The translations under genes were made by a program, and so were the position numbers. 64,000 nt of DNA, taken from NCBI RefSeq assembly GCF_014108865.1, contig NZ_CP053928.1, forward strand, positions 1,116,001 through 1,180,000, read 5' to 3'. The notes under the pieces were generated by a model, which saw only the letters and a program-made list of their open reading frames with translations, was not told where the DNA came from and did not search any database. Within the stretch, counting starts at the first letter, position 1. Every line of letters starts with the position of its first letter. Positions 29,281 through 38,133 of this stretch are shown in pieces. The DNA comes from Nocardioides sp. WS12 (lineage in GTDB: Bacteria > Actinomycetota > Actinomycetes > Propionibacteriales > Nocardioidaceae).

Positions 29281-30309
29281 ATGAAGCGAGTGATCAAGGC
29301 TGCGGCCCTGGCAATGACCGGCGCATTGGCGCTGTCTGCGTGCTCGAGCGCAGGCGGCACCGACAGTGCGGACACCATCGGGATCTACGGCTTCGCCGTC
29401 CCGCAGGCTGCCAACGAGGCCATTGCCGACGAATTCAACAAGACCGACGAGGGCAAGGGCGTCAAGTTCTCCGGTTCGTACGGCGCCTCGGGTGAGCAGA
29501 GCCGCAAGGTTGCTGACACCAAGGGCAAGGACGTGGACTACGTCCACTTCTCCCTCGAGGGCGACGTCACCCGTCTCGTCGACGCCGGCCTGGTCGACGA
29601 GGACTGGAACGCTGGCCCGAACAAGGGCATCGTCTCCTCCTCGGTCGCCGTCATCGCCGTCGAGAAGGGCAACCCGCTCGGCATCAAGGGCTGGGAAGAC
29701 CTGACCCGCGACGACGTCAACGTCATCACCGCCGACCCGGCCAGCTCTGGCGCCGCACGCTGGAACATCCTCGCGCTCTACACGCACGCTCTCGCGCTCG
29801 GTCAGACCGAGGCGCAGGCCGACGAGTACCTCAAGAAGGTCTTCGCGAACGTCACCACCTGGGCCGCGAGCGGCCGCGAGGCGACCGAGGCCTTCAAGAA
29901 GGGCGTCGGCAACGTGCTCATCACGTACGAGAACGAGGCCATCCTGGCCAAGCAGAAGGGCGAGGACCTCGACTACATCCTCCCCGACACCACCTTCCTG
30001 ATCGAGAACCCCGGCGCCGTCCTCAAGGACGCCGACCCGGTCGCGAGCGACTGGCTGAAGTTCGTCCTCAGCGACGCAGGCCAGACCGAGTTCGTGAAGA
30101 AGGGCTTCCGCCCCGTCGGCGGCCTGGACATCTCCAGCATCGAGGTCGACGGCGCGAACGACCCGGCCAGCCCCTTCCCGGCCCCGTCGAAGAAGCTCTA
30201 CACGATCGATGAGCTCGGCGGCTGGAAGGCTGTCACCAAGGAATGGTTCGGCAAGGACGGCGAGAAGCTCCGCTTCGACAACCTGTACGCCGAAGCAACG
30301 AAGCAGTGA
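29281..30309 (+). CDS. sulfate ABC transporter substrate-binding lipoprotein
   Basis: A 342-residue extracytoplasmic sulfate (or thiosulfate) binding protein. It has a lipoprotein signal with lipobox LSAC near residue 20, then the family pattern KGVKFSGSYGASGEQSRKV, DVDYVHFSLEGDVTRLVDAG, ITADPASSGAARWNILALY. The ATG at 29281 is chosen over 29272 because AAGGA at 29267-29271 is 9 nt away. First gene of a four-gene operon with two permeases and an ATPase. It is divergent from korA. Confidence 0.92.
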   Translation: MKRVIKAAALAMTGALALSACSSAGGTDSADTIGIYGFAVPQAANEAIADEFNKTDEGKGVKFSGSYGASGEQSRKVADTKGKDVDYVHFSLEGDVTRLVDAGLVDEDWNAGPNKGIVSSSVAVIAVEKGNPLGIKGWEDLTRDDVNVITADPASSGAARWNILALYTHALALGQTEAQADEYLKKVFANVTTWAASGREATEAFKKGVGNVLITYENEAILAKQKGEDLDYILPDTTFLIENPGAVLKDADPVASDWLKFVLSDAGQTEFVKKGFRPVGGLDISSIEVDGANDPASPFPAPSKKLYTIDELGGWKAVTKEWFGKDGEKLRFDNLYAEATKQ

Positions 30310-31154
30310 CTGAAGTACTCGTCAAACCTGCTGGGCCGGCTCGCACGTCGAGTCGGCCCAGTGGGCTGTTCCGGCTGACGCCTTCCTCGGGCATCGGTCT
30401 GGGGATCGCGCTGGTCTGGTTCAGCGTCCTCGTGCTGCTGCCGCTCGCGGCGGTCGTGGGGGCCGCTGCTGCCGGTGGCTGGGGCGCGTTCTGGAACACG
30501 CTGACCGACGCGCAGACCTTTGCTGCGCTGCGGCTCACCGTGATCGAGGCCGGCCTCGTGACGGTCGTCAACGGCATCCTCGGCACGGTCGTGGCCTGGG
30601 TGCTGGTCCGTGACCAGTTCTTCGGCAAGCGGATCCTGGACGTCGTCATCGACATCCCGTTCGCGCTGCCGACGATCGTGGCCGGTCTGGTCCTGCTGAG
30701 CCTCTACGGCCCGGAGAGCCCCGTCGGGATCAACATCGTGAACACCCGCCAGGGCATCTTCCTGGCGCTGCTGTTCGTGACGCTGCCCTTCGTGGTGCGG
30801 ACCGTGCAGCCGGTGCTGATCGAACTGGACGCGGACGTCGAGGAGGCCGCGGCCTCCCTCGGTGCGTCGCGCTTCACGACGTTCCGCCGGATCATCCTGC
30901 CGAGCCTGGTGCCGGCGATCACGGCTGGCTCGTCGCTCGGCTTCGCCCGGGCGATCAGTGAGTTCGGGTCGCTGGTGCTCATCTCCGGGAACACGCCGTA
31001 CCAGACCGAGGTCGCCTCACTGAAGATCCTCAAGTTCATCGAAGGTGACAACCAGGCCGGAGCCGCGGCGGTCGCCGTACTCCTCCTGCTGGTCGCGGTC
31101 ATCACGATCGTCCTGCTCGACATCGTGTCGCGAAGGGTGGCGCGTCGTGGCTGA
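30306..31154 (+). CDS. cysT: sulfate ABC transporter permease CysT
   Basis: A 282-residue inner-membrane permease with six TM segments. The binding-protein-dependent transport loop EEAAASLGASRFTTFRRIILPSL contacts the ATPase. GTG start overlapping the upstream stop (GTGA). The N-terminal ~25 residues are Ser/Pro-rich and precede the first TM. Family-typical FALPTIVAGLVLLSLYG. Confidence 0.92.
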   Translation: MTEVLVKPAGPARTSSRPSGLFRLTPSSGIGLGIALVWFSVLVLLPLAAVVGAAAAGGWGAFWNTLTDAQTFAALRLTVIEAGLVTVVNGILGTVVAWVLVRDQFFGKRILDVVIDIPFALPTIVAGLVLLSLYGPESPVGINIVNTRQGIFLALLFVTLPFVVRTVQPVLIELDADVEEAAASLGASRFTTFRRIILPSLVPAITAGSSLGFARAISEFGSLVLISGNTPYQTEVASLKILKFIEGDNQAGAAAVAVLLLLVAVITIVLLDIVSRRVARRG

Positions 31155-31998
31155 CACATCGACCATCCGGGGACGCAAGGGCCCCGTCACCTACGTGATG
31201 CGGTTCTCCGTCATCGCGTACCTGTCCGTGCTCGTCGTGTGGCCGCTCTACGAGGTCACCGCCCGCACCTTCGCGCCGATCGAACAGGGTGCCGAAGGGG
31301 GCATCGCCGCGTTCCTGGAGCGACTCCAGGACCCGTCGGTGACCTACGCCTTCCAGTTGACCGCGACATGTGCCTTCTGGGCGGTGCTCATCAACACCGT
31401 CTTCGGCGTGGGCATCTCGCTGCTGCTGGTGCGCTACCAGTTCCCCGGCCGCCGGATCCTGTCCGTGCTGGTGGACCTGCCGATGTCGGTCTCGCCGGTC
31501 GTCGTCGGCCTCGCGCTGGTGCTGGCCTACAGCAGCGGCCAGGGCTGGTTCGGTGGTGTGCTGGAGTCGGCGGGCATCTTCATCATCGGTACGACGCCCG
31601 GTCTGATCATGGCGACCGCTTTTGTCAGCCTGCCGCTGGTCGTGCGCGAGATCGTGCCCGTGCTCGAGGAGATCGGCATCGACTCCGAGCTCGCCGCGAG
31701 CAGCCTCGGCGCCAACGGCTGGCAGACCTTCCGCCGGATCACGCTGCCCAGCATCAAGTGGGCCGTCGTGTACGGCGTCGTGCTGAGCCTGGCCCGGTCG
31801 CTCGGTGAGTTCGGGGCAGTGAAGATCGTCAGCCCCGGCGCCGAATTCCGTGGCGAGACCGCCACCATCCTCATCCAGAATCGCTACACCAACTACGAGG
31901 AGCCGACGGCGTACGCAGCCGCCTTCGTGCTCGTGCTGGCCTCCGTGCTGGCCCTCGTCGTGGTGTCACTCATCCGCAAGCCGGAGGACCACAAGTGA
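31147..31998 (+). CDS. cysW: sulfate ABC transporter permease CysW
   Basis: A 283-residue second permease, six TM segments, with the coupling loop [23 protein letters not shown] and the family segment [17 protein letters not shown]. The GTG at 31147 overlaps the cysT stop by 8 bp. It overlaps cysA by 4 bp. Confidence 0.92.
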   Translation: MADTSTIRGRKGPVTYVMRFSVIAYLSVLVVWPLYEVTARTFAPIEQGAEGGIAAFLERLQDPSVTYAFQLTATCAFWAVLINTVFGVGISLLLVRYQFPGRRILSVLVDLPMSVSPVVVGLALVLAYSSGQGWFGGVLESAGIFIIGTTPGLIMATAFVSLPLVVREIVPVLEEIGIDSELAASSLGANGWQTFRRITLPSIKWAVVYGVVLSLARSLGEFGAVKIVSPGAEFRGETATILIQNRYTNYEEPTAYAAAFVLVLASVLALVVVSLIRKPEDHK

Positions 31999-32990
31999 GT
32001 ATCGAAGTTTCCGGGATCAACAAGAAGTACGGCGATTTCATCGCGCTGGAGGACATCAATGTCTCCCTGCCGACCGGCCAGCTGACCGCACTGCTCGGCC
32101 CGAGTGGTGGTGGCAAGTCCACGCTGCTGCGGATCATCGCCGGCCTCGACACGGCTGACAGCGGCTCGGTCGAGATCGAGGGCGTGAACGCGACGCGGTT
32201 GCCCCCGCAGAAGCGCAACGTGGGCTTTGTGTTCCAGCACTACGCCGTGTTCAAGCACATGACGGTGGCCAAGAACGTGGCCTTCGGCCTGGAGATCCGT
32301 AAGCGCCCCAAGGCCGAGGTCAAGGCGAAGGTTGCCGAACTCCTCGAACTGGTGCACCTGTCGCAGTTCGCCCACCGGCTGCCGTCGCAGCTCTCGGGTG
32401 GCCAGCGCCAGCGCCTCGCCCTGGCCCGCGCCCTCGCGGTCGAGCCGAGCGTGCTGTTGCTCGACGAGCCGTTCGGTGCGCTGGACGCGAAGGTCCGCAA
32501 GGAGTTGCGTGACTGGTTGCGCCGCCTGCACGACGAGGTCCACGTGACGACCGTGTTCGTGACGCACGACCAGGAGGAGGCCATGGAGGTCGCCGACGAG
32601 ATCGTGGTCATCAACAACGGTCGGATCGAGCAGATCGGCACGCCCGACCAGTTGTACGACGAGCCCGCCAATGACTTCGTGATGGGCTTCCTCGGCGACG
32701 TCACCCGTCTCGGCAACGTGCGGCTGCGGCCGCACGACATCGAGTTGGCCCTGTCGCCCGCCGTTGCTCCGGGCACGCCGCCCGCGTTCGCGGGGACGGT
32801 TGCCCGTGCGCTGCGGGTGGGTTTCGAGGTGCGACTCACGGTCGACGTCGAGGGTCAGGGCGAGACCACGCAGGTCGTGCTGTCCCGCACGCACGCGCGC
32901 GCCCTGGATCTCGGAGTCGGCACGCGGGTGTGGCTGCGTCCCGCCACGGGGGCCACCTCGGTGCCGGTGCTGGGAGTCGCTGCAGTTTGA
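31995..32990 (+). CDS. cysA: sulfate ABC transporter ATP-binding protein CysA
   Basis: A 331-residue ATPase. Walker [14 protein letters not shown]-loop [13 protein letters not shown], signature [15 protein letters not shown], Walker [12 protein letters not shown], switch [10 protein letters not shown], and a C-terminal TOBE domain from ~235. GTG start coupled to cysW. No sulfate-reduction genes follow, so assimilation must be encoded elsewhere. Confidence 0.93.
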   Translation: MSIEVSGINKKYGDFIALEDINVSLPTGQLTALLGPSGGGKSTLLRIIAGLDTADSGSVEIEGVNATRLPPQKRNVGFVFQHYAVFKHMTVAKNVAFGLEIRKRPKAEVKAKVAELLELVHLSQFAHRLPSQLSGGQRQRLALARALAVEPSVLLLDEPFGALDAKVRKELRDWLRRLHDEVHVTTVFVTHDQEEAMEVADEIVVINNGRIEQIGTPDQLYDEPANDFVMGFLGDVTRLGNVRLRPHDIELALSPAVAPGTPPAFAGTVARALRVGFEVRLTVDVEGQGETTQVVLSRTHARALDLGVGTRVWLRPATGATSVPVLGVAAV

Positions 32991-33103
32991 CGGTGCGAGC
33001 GTGTCTCCGCCGCAGAATTAGGGGCAGCAAGCTGCCGTCGGCGGCTCCCGCCACGCTGCCGCACGGCTGAGCCTGCCCCACCAGGTGGCCTAGTCTGGGA
33101 CCC

Positions 33104-33571
33104 GTGAGCTATCTGCGAGCGACACGGGTCCTGGGCTGGCTGCTCGGGATCGCAGTGCTGGTGTCGGTCGTCCATTACGTCGACAACTACGTCAACTACG
33201 ACGACTACCCGGTGCCCGCCTCGGACAGTTCGCTCCCGGTGCCGTCGGCGGGCCTGGTCGCGTTCGGTTGGTTCCTGTTCACGGCATTCGGTGCGGTCGG
33301 GCTGCTGCTGTGGTTCCGGCGCCACATCACGTCGGCCGCGATCGCCCTGACCGGTTACTCACTGTCCGGGCTGATCGGCATCGCGCACTACACGATCCCG
33401 GGCGCCACCGACATGGTCTGGTGGCGCCAGACGCACGTCATCGTCGACATCATCTGCGGAGTCGCGGTCCTGGCCTTCGCCCTGTGGGCGGCCCGCAACT
33501 CCAGCGAACTCATTCCGCCGGGTTCCCAGCCTGTCCGGCAGAAGACGCCAGGGACTCAGCGCGCTTCTTGA
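33104..33571 (+). CDS. four-TM membrane protein of unknown function
   Basis: A 155-residue protein with TM segments at ~7-25, ~48-70, ~75-95 and ~103-123, and an outside loop rich in Asp/Tyr (YVDNYVNYDDYP). The GTG start lies 8 nt after TAGTCT (33091-33096), a leaderless arrangement. Its 3' end overlaps the convergent SRPBCC gene by 62 bp. No family recognised. Confidence 0.7.
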   Translation: MSYLRATRVLGWLLGIAVLVSVVHYVDNYVNYDDYPVPASDSSLPVPSAGLVAFGWFLFTAFGAVGLLLWFRRHITSAAIALTGYSLSGLIGIAHYTIPGATDMVWWRQTHVIVDIICGVAVLAFALWAARNSSELIPPGSQPVRQKTPGTQRAS

Positions 33572-34010
33572 GTCCTTCGGCATGGCGGCGGAAGCCGTCG
33601 GCCACCCGGCCGGGACCGGCCAGTTTCACGAGCGGACCGCTGAACTCCTCGACCGTCGTGTACGACGTCGGGCCACCCGGTCGCTGTGTCAGTCGCTGGT
33701 GCCGCACACCGCGCACCAGTCCGAGTTTCGACGGCAAGCCCTCGTAGACGTAGGACATGAGGGCGGTCGTCGTACCGCTGGCCGGGTCGGTGGTGGGTCC
33801 GTCCAGGGCTGTGATCCGCTCGGGGGAGCGGGTCTTCTTGCCGTTGGACCAGACGACGTGCAGCACGATCGGGTTGCCGACCTGGGCGGGCGCGGCCGTC
33901 TCGGCTCGCTCCACGAAGGGGTTCCACTCGCCGTAGCGGGCGGTGTCGGTCATGACACCCCACACCACCTCGAGAGGTGCGTCGATCTCGATCTCGGCTG
34001 CGGGGTTCAT
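33510..34010 (-). CDS. SRPBCC (polyketide cyclase/START-like) family protein
   Basis: A 166-residue protein with the START-like helix-grip pattern: EIDAPLEVVWGVMTDTARYGEWNPFV near the N-terminus and a C-terminal amphipathic helix (VADGFRRHAEGLKKRAESL). Such proteins bind hydrophobic ligands; no ligand can be named. The ATG at 34010 has AAGGA 7-8 nt upstream. The open frame continues to 34112 with plausible codons, so a longer start is possible. Confidence 0.75.
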   Translation of the reverse strand: MNPAAEIEIDAPLEVVWGVMTDTARYGEWNPFVERAETAAPAQVGNPIVLHVVWSNGKKTRSPERITALDGPTTDPASGTTTALMSYVYEGLPSKLGLVRGVRHQRLTQRPGGPTSYTTVEEFSGPLVKLAGPGRVADGFRRHAEGLKKRAESLASSAGQAGNPAE

Positions 34011-34145
34011 GTCCGCATCCTTGCCGATGATCGAGCGAAGCTCACCAGGGAACTGCCGGAAGGCCGAGGGGAACTGGACCAGGTGTCGGCCTCGTACAGG
34101 TAACTGCCCCAATCGCCCATGCGCACAGTCTGACCGACGCCCGCT

Positions 34146-34334
34146 TCATTGCGGTGGTGGTGGGTCGGCCACCCCTTCGGGGAGCCGCGTCAGCGTCTCA
34201 AGCCCGGCGAACAGGCGCATCGACATGGCGTCGATGGCCATCTGCGGCTCGGGGTCGTCCCGTTGTGCGTACTCGGCGGCCGCGTCGAAGTGCACGAGCG
34301 CTTCCACGATGAGATCCGTAGTGGTCCTGCTCAT
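34146..34334 (-). CDS. short partner of the MNT gene, possibly a truncated HEPN protein
   Basis: A 62-residue frame whose ATG overlaps the stop of the MNT gene (ATGA), so it is translated with it. The sequence MSRTTTDLIVEALVHFDAAA and AIDAMSMRLFAGLETLTRL resembles the N-terminal two helices of HEPN-type partners encoded after MNT genes. Those are normally about 110-140 residues and end with an RX4-6H RNase motif, which is absent here: the frame stops after a PPPPQ tail. The following 130 bp do not restore the missing part in any frame I could read. It may be a decayed toxin or a short family I do not know. Confidence 0.55.
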   Translation of the reverse strand: MSRTTTDLIVEALVHFDAAAEYAQRDDPEPQMAIDAMSMRLFAGLETLTRLPEGVADPPPPQ

Positions 34335-34798
34335 AGCGACACCGCTTCCCCGAGAACTCGGTCCCTGAAGTCGGCCCGCAGGTCGTCCTGTGGCACGACG
34401 TCCACAGGTATACCGACGACGTCCGACAACAGGCGCTCGAGGCGGGCGATCTTGAGGAGGCCGACGGTTGGGGGGAGGTCGACGAGCAGGTCGATGTCCG
34501 AGCCTTCCTGGTCTTCGCCCGTCGCGACTGACCCGAACACTCTGACGTTCGATCCGCCCGCCTGCTTGATCCGTCGCGCCACCTCGCCTCGGTGCTGGCG
34601 AAGTGCCATCGCGCGAGGGCTGGTGCCATGAAACCTCAGCAGGCGGGAGACCTCGGGTTGGCTGCGTCCGATCTCACGGGCAATTTCGGCCTGGGTCATC
34701 CCGGCAGCGCTTGCGGCACGAACGGCAATGACCAGTTCGCGACGTGCCTCTGCGACCGCCGCGTCCGACCGGCGAGCCACCTGTCCAAGGACCGTCAT
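34331..34798 (-). CDS. HTH plus MNT nucleotidyltransferase (antitoxin-like)
   Basis: A 155-residue protein. The N-terminal half has a helix-turn-helix (MTQAEIAREIGRSQPEVSRLLR, ~34-55, read in two parts). The C-terminal half is a minimal nucleotidyltransferase with VFGSVATGE (Gly-Ser at 89-90) and the metal-binding DIDLLVDL (101-108). MNT proteins of HEPN/MNT systems AMPylate the HEPN toxin; an attached HTH suits autoregulation. The start is leaderless: TATACT ends 7 nt before the ATG, and a palindrome covers that -10. Confidence 0.85.
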   Translation of the reverse strand: MTVLGQVARRSDAAVAEARRELVIAVRAASAAGMTQAEIAREIGRSQPEVSRLLRFHGTSPRAMALRQHRGEVARRIKQAGGSNVRVFGSVATGEDQEGSDIDLLVDLPPTVGLLKIARLERLLSDVVGIPVDVVPQDDLRADFRDRVLGEAVSL

Positions 34799-34804
34799 GG
34801 ACCA

Positions 34805-34821
34805 AGTATAGCAAGTGCTAT
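34805..34821 (-). promoter_or_regulatory. promoter and palindromic operator of the MNT gene
   Basis: On the minus strand the -10 TATACT (34810 to 34805) is 7 nt from the ATG. ATAGCA-AG-TGCTAT (34808-34821) is a perfect 6-nt inverted repeat overlapping it. Binding by the HTH of the downstream protein would block transcription, as in toxin-antitoxin operons. Confidence 0.6.
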
Positions 34822-34849
34822 TACCTGTCCTGCGGAATCCCTCAAGGCA

Positions 34850-35605
34850 TCAGGAGACCCGGGCGGCGTACTGGTTCGCCAGTGAGGCGATGTCGGCGAC
34901 GTACACGTCGGAGTGGTTGAAGCTGAAGATGGCGCGACGCCAGTTGTCGGCGACGCCGAGGTCACCGCTGTGGCAGAGGTAGCGGGAGGCCGCCAGGGCC
35001 GCGTCATCGATCTGGTTCGGGTCCGAGGTGCCGTCGTTGTTGCCGTCGGCGCCCCACTGCTCCCACGTCTGCGGGATGAACTGCAACGGCCCGACCGCGT
35101 GGTCCCAGGTGGTGTCTCCGTCGAGGGCCCCGTCGTCGGAGTCGCGGACGACGCCGAACTTGCCGCCACTCAGTGCGGGCCCGACGATGCCCGGCCGCGG
35201 CCAGCCGTCCTCGCCCAGCACGGCGTCGTTGGCGCTCCCGTGACCGGACTCGATGCCCCCGATGGCCGCGATCGTGGTCCAGCCGACTCGGCAGCCGGGC
35301 TGCTCATCGGCGATCCGCAGGTTGGCGCGGGCGTAGGACTCCAGGGCGCGCGGCGGGATGCCGGTGGCCGTCGACGTCGTGGAGATCCAGGCTGCTGACG
35401 GCTGGAACCGGTCGCGCACCGTCGCGGTGTCCCCAGTCGGGGCCGGGGGGGCGTCAGCGGTCACCGCCGGCGCCGGTTGCCCCTCGAAGGCGGGCAGCGG
35501 CGGAGGCTTCCCGGCGGTGTAGGCCACCGCGGCCCCGACTCCCAGGACGAGCAGGATCGCGGCAATGCCGAGGGTGACCGACCCGATGACGCGGTCCGGG
35601 AGCAC
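34850..35605 (-). CDS. membrane-anchored lytic transglycosylase
   Basis: A 251-residue exported enzyme that cleaves glycan strands of peptidoglycan. One N-terminal TM (~11-31), a Pro/Ala-rich linker, then an SLT/MltB-type domain with the catalytic glutamate in AIGGIESGHG, followed by VGPLQFIPQTWEQW, NQIDDAALAASRYLC and FSFNHSDVYV. GTG start 7 bp after the yajQ stop, on the same strand, so likely co-transcribed with it. Confidence 0.9.
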   Translation of the reverse strand: MLPDRVIGSVTLGIAAILLVLGVGAAVAYTAGKPPPLPAFEGQPAPAVTADAPPAPTGDTATVRDRFQPSAAWISTTSTATGIPPRALESYARANLRIADEQPGCRVGWTTIAAIGGIESGHGSANDAVLGEDGWPRPGIVGPALSGGKFGVVRDSDDGALDGDTTWDHAVGPLQFIPQTWEQWGADGNNDGTSDPNQIDDAALAASRYLCHSGDLGVADNWRRAIFSFNHSDVYVADIASLANQYAARVS

Positions 35606-35612
35606 GGGCGAC

Positions 35613-36104
35613 TCAGCGGTAGTTGGTGAACTGCACGGCGAACTCGAGGTCCTGCGACTTCACCAGCTGCTGGACGGCCTGCAGGTCGTCGCGCTTCTTG
35701 GAGGAGATGCGGAGCTCGTCGCCCTGGATCTGCGCCTTGACGCCCTTGGGGCCCTCGTCGCGGATCAGCTTCGAGATCTTCTTGGCGTCCTCGGAGGTGA
35801 TGCCCTCTTTGAGCACGATGTCGATCTTCGACTGCTGACCCGACTGGCGCGGTTCGGAGGCATCGAGGATCTTCAGGGACTGGTCGCGCTTGATGAGCTT
35901 GTCCTGGAAGACGCTGAGGACGGCGCTGGCGCGGTCGTCTGCGGAGGCGGAGATCTCGATCGCCTGATCGCCCTTCCAGTCGATGGACGCGCCCGTGCCC
36001 TTGAAGTCGAATCGGGTCGCGATCTCGCGGGCGGTCTGCCCGAGGGCGTTGTCGACCTCCTGGCGGTCGATCTTGCTGACGATGTCGAAGGAGGAATCGG
36101 CCAT
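35613..36104 (-). CDS. YajQ family protein
   Basis: A 163-residue protein with two YajQ folds. Characteristic: [51 protein letters not shown], and VQFTNYR at the end. Homologues bind nucleotides, and some bind cyclic di-GMP. The ATG at 36104 gives the standard length; upstream sequence belongs to the divergent tRNA-Tyr promoter. Confidence 0.93.
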   Translation of the reverse strand: MADSSFDIVSKIDRQEVDNALGQTAREIATRFDFKGTGASIDWKGDQAIEISASADDRASAVLSVFQDKLIKRDQSLKILDASEPRQSGQQSKIDIVLKEGITSEDAKKISKLIRDEGPKGVKAQIQGDELRISSKKRDDLQAVQQLVKSQDLEFAVQFTNYR

Positions 36105-36169
36105 GGTGGTCACCTGCGCTGACTGTCGGAAGAGGATGGTGCGGTTTTCTGTGGAACGCCGTGCTGCGC

Positions 36170-36175
36170 TATTGT
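36170..36175 (+). promoter_or_regulatory. probable -10 for tRNA-Tyr
   Basis: TATTGT about 70 nt before the mature tRNA, in an A+T-rich patch. No clear -35. Confidence 0.35.
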
Positions 36176-36244
36176 TTCTCGTCGTTGCTGACCATCCAAC
36201 ACAGGGCTGTTCCATAGGCGTGGAACGGGGCCAGCGACACTCCC

Positions 36245-36326
36245 GGCAGATTGCCCGAGCGGCCAAAGGGAGCTGACTGTAAATCAGCCGGCAACGCCTA
36301 CGTAGGTTCGAATCCTGCATCTGCCA
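36245..36326 (+). tRNA. tRNA-Tyr (GTA)
   Basis: An 82-nt type II tRNA. The acceptor arm GGCAGAT pairs with ATCTGCC and the discriminator is A. The anticodon loop in CTGACTGTAAATCAG gives GTA. It has an extended variable arm and a T arm with GGTTCGAATCC. The CCA end is not encoded. Confidence 0.95.
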
Positions 36327-36340
36327 CGGGAACAGTACGG

Positions 36341-36377
36341 AGCCCGGCCCCTTGCCAAGGGGGCCGGGCTTCGTCGT
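36341..36377 (+). terminator. terminator after tRNA-Tyr
   Basis: AGCCCGGCCCC and GGGGCCGGGCT pair around TTGCCAAG; TCGTCGTTTT follows. Confidence 0.8.
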
Positions 36378-36410
36378 TTTCAGGGTTTCCAAGTTTTTTG
36401 GTGAGGGTTC

Positions 36411-37088
36411 ATGAGATTCTTCTCCCGGAACGCTCGGAAACTCCTCTGCGCGGACGATGCAGCGGAAGTGAAAAACGTGCGCGCCCTTTTTGTGGCCCTG
36501 CTCCTGGCAGGCCTGCTGGTCCTGATGCCCTCCGCTCCTGCCCAGGCAGGTGTCACCTGCCCCCGCACGAGCAGCACGGTGGTCGTGTTCGGCGACTCAA
36601 TGACGGTCGGGGCAACTCCGTTGCTCAACCGGGTTCAGCCCGCGTGGAGCATCGACGCCTTCTGGGGCCGTGGCGTCCTGCAGTTGCCGCGGCAGATCGA
36701 CCGGTGGCTGGCCGGTCACCGCCTCCCCCCGAAGGTCGCCGTCATCGCGCTGGGGACCAACGAACAGGCGGGTTGGACCCGTGCGCACTACGTCCATGCC
36801 ATCCGCAAGTTCCCTATCTCGACGCGGATCGTGTTCGTCAACACCTACCGACCGGGCGCCGCGGCCGCGGGTCTGTCCGACGGGCGGGAGTACAGCCGAT
36901 GGATGGTCGAGATCGCCCAGTCGCCGACCATGAAGCACGTGGTCACGGTGGCGAACTGGCGGAGGATCGCCATCAACGACCCCGCGATGATTCGCGACGG
37001 AACGCACCAGTCGGAGAAGGGCCTGCGTTACTGGACCGCCGCCGTGACCAGCACTGCCACGCGCGCCAGCGATGCGAAGGTCTGCTGA
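36411..37088 (+). CDS. secreted SGNH/GDSL-type hydrolase
   Basis: A 225-residue protein with a signal peptide ending in PAQA near residue 46. The mature part has block [10 protein letters not shown] (nucleophile Ser), block III GTNEQAG with the Asn, and block V DGTHQS with the catalytic Asp-His pair, so an SGNH esterase/lipase-like fold. The substrate is unknown. Start uncertain: ATG 36411 gives a long N-region; a GTG at 36477 ([12 protein letters not shown]) would give a more usual signal peptide. Confidence 0.8.
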   Translation: MRFFSRNARKLLCADDAAEVKNVRALFVALLLAGLLVLMPSAPAQAGVTCPRTSSTVVVFGDSMTVGATPLLNRVQPAWSIDAFWGRGVLQLPRQIDRWLAGHRLPPKVAVIALGTNEQAGWTRAHYVHAIRKFPISTRIVFVNTYRPGAAAAGLSDGREYSRWMVEIAQSPTMKHVVTVANWRRIAINDPAMIRDGTHQSEKGLRYWTAAVTSTATRASDAKVC

Positions 37089-37182
37089 TTCAACGCTCCT
37101 GAAGCAAACCGCACGCACGAGGGTGTCCGCTGCTCTAGCGTGCGTCGCGGGGAGGGTCCCCCCGCAACCCTTGGAGTGTCCT

Positions 37183-38049
37183 GTGTCCGTACGTCCTCGT
37201 TCCCTGCCTACCGCCGGTCCACGTCGAGTGCCCCTCGTCGTCGGCGCACTGACGTTGCTGTTGCTTGCCTTCGGTCTGACCGGCGCGACAGCCACCTCCG
37301 GTACCACGGGGGTCGCGATCACGCCCCTGACGCCGACGAAGTTGATCGCCACCGGGGCTTCGGTTGCTGCCGGCAAGACCTACACCTTCGTGGCGAGCGG
37401 TGGTACGTCGACGGTGCCGTCGAATGCACTGGTGGTCGAGTTGGCGATCACGGCCAAGGGCACCAAGGCGGGAACGGTGTCCTTTGCTCCGCTCGGGGAG
37501 CCGGGGAACGGTTCGCCGACCACGGTGTCCTGGGCCGCTGGTGGGTCCGGCGCAGGAACCGTGCGGGTCAACGTCGGTAACTCGAACAAGGTCGTCGTGA
37601 CCAACTCCAGTGCCGCGTCCGCGACCCTGGGCGTCAAGATCACCGGTTACTCCACGCTGGTGAGCGCGGCCGGGATCAGTGGCGTCGGGGGCGGAGACGG
37701 TCAGGTGCTGACCAACCAGGGCAACGGCACCGTGGGCTGGGAGTCGCTCCCCGAGCCGGAGCCCGTGCCCGTCGTCCACAAGGTCCACGTCAAGAGCACG
37801 GGGGTCGTCGACCTCGGCACGGCCACCGTCTCGCGGCCGAGCGCGGGCGTCTACGTCCTCACCGGCATCGCGGAGATCCGCACCTGCGCGGTCACGGGCT
37901 CGGTCGGAGCGATCAGTGGCGACGTGGTCGTGACGAACGCGATCGTGTCGACCAGCATCTCCCCCAACTTCGCCCAGGCGACGGTGCAGGTCCGGCTGCC
38001 GTCCAACGCACCCGTCGACAGCGCCTTCTTCCTGACGCTGGTCTGCTGA
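37183..38049 (+). CDS. secreted protein of unknown function
   Basis: A 288-residue protein with an N-terminal hydrophobic segment (~16-36) and a predicted beta-rich, Ser/Thr/Gly/Val-rich body of low complexity. A linker GVGGGDGQVLTNQGNGTVGW near residue 170, of the kind seen before phage-tail or cell-surface beta domains, separates two parts; the last ~95 residues may be a separate beta sandwich with two cysteines. The GTG start has GGAG 6 nt upstream. A terminator follows. Confidence 0.6.
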   Translation: MSVRPRSLPTAGPRRVPLVVGALTLLLLAFGLTGATATSGTTGVAITPLTPTKLIATGASVAAGKTYTFVASGGTSTVPSNALVVELAITAKGTKAGTVSFAPLGEPGNGSPTTVSWAAGGSGAGTVRVNVGNSNKVVVTNSSAASATLGVKITGYSTLVSAAGISGVGGGDGQVLTNQGNGTVGWESLPEPEPVPVVHKVHVKSTGVVDLGTATVSRPSAGVYVLTGIAEIRTCAVTGSVGAISGDVVVTNAIVSTSISPNFAQATVQVRLPSNAPVDSAFFLTLVC

Positions 38050-38075
38050 GGCCGATCTGTTGAGTGGGCTCGGCG

Positions 38076-38112
38076 AAGCCCGGTCCCCGAAAACGGGGCC
38101 GGGTTTCGTCGT
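38076..38112 (+). terminator. terminator
   Basis: CCCGGTCCCCG and CGGGGCCGGG form a stem with one bulged base around an AAAA-type loop, followed by TTTCGTCGT. Confidence 0.7.
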
Positions 38113-38133
38113 ACCCGATGCTTGACTGGAGCC

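Noticed and set aside
34011..34145. Possible 3' continuation of a HEPN gene after 34146
   Set aside because: No frame shows an RX4-6H motif or HEPN helices, and part of it may belong to the start of the SRPBCC gene.
36245..38112. tRNA-Tyr as an attachment site with two secreted genes as an integrated segment
   Set aside because: No integrase, no direct repeat of the tRNA 3' end was seen downstream, and composition matches the surroundings.
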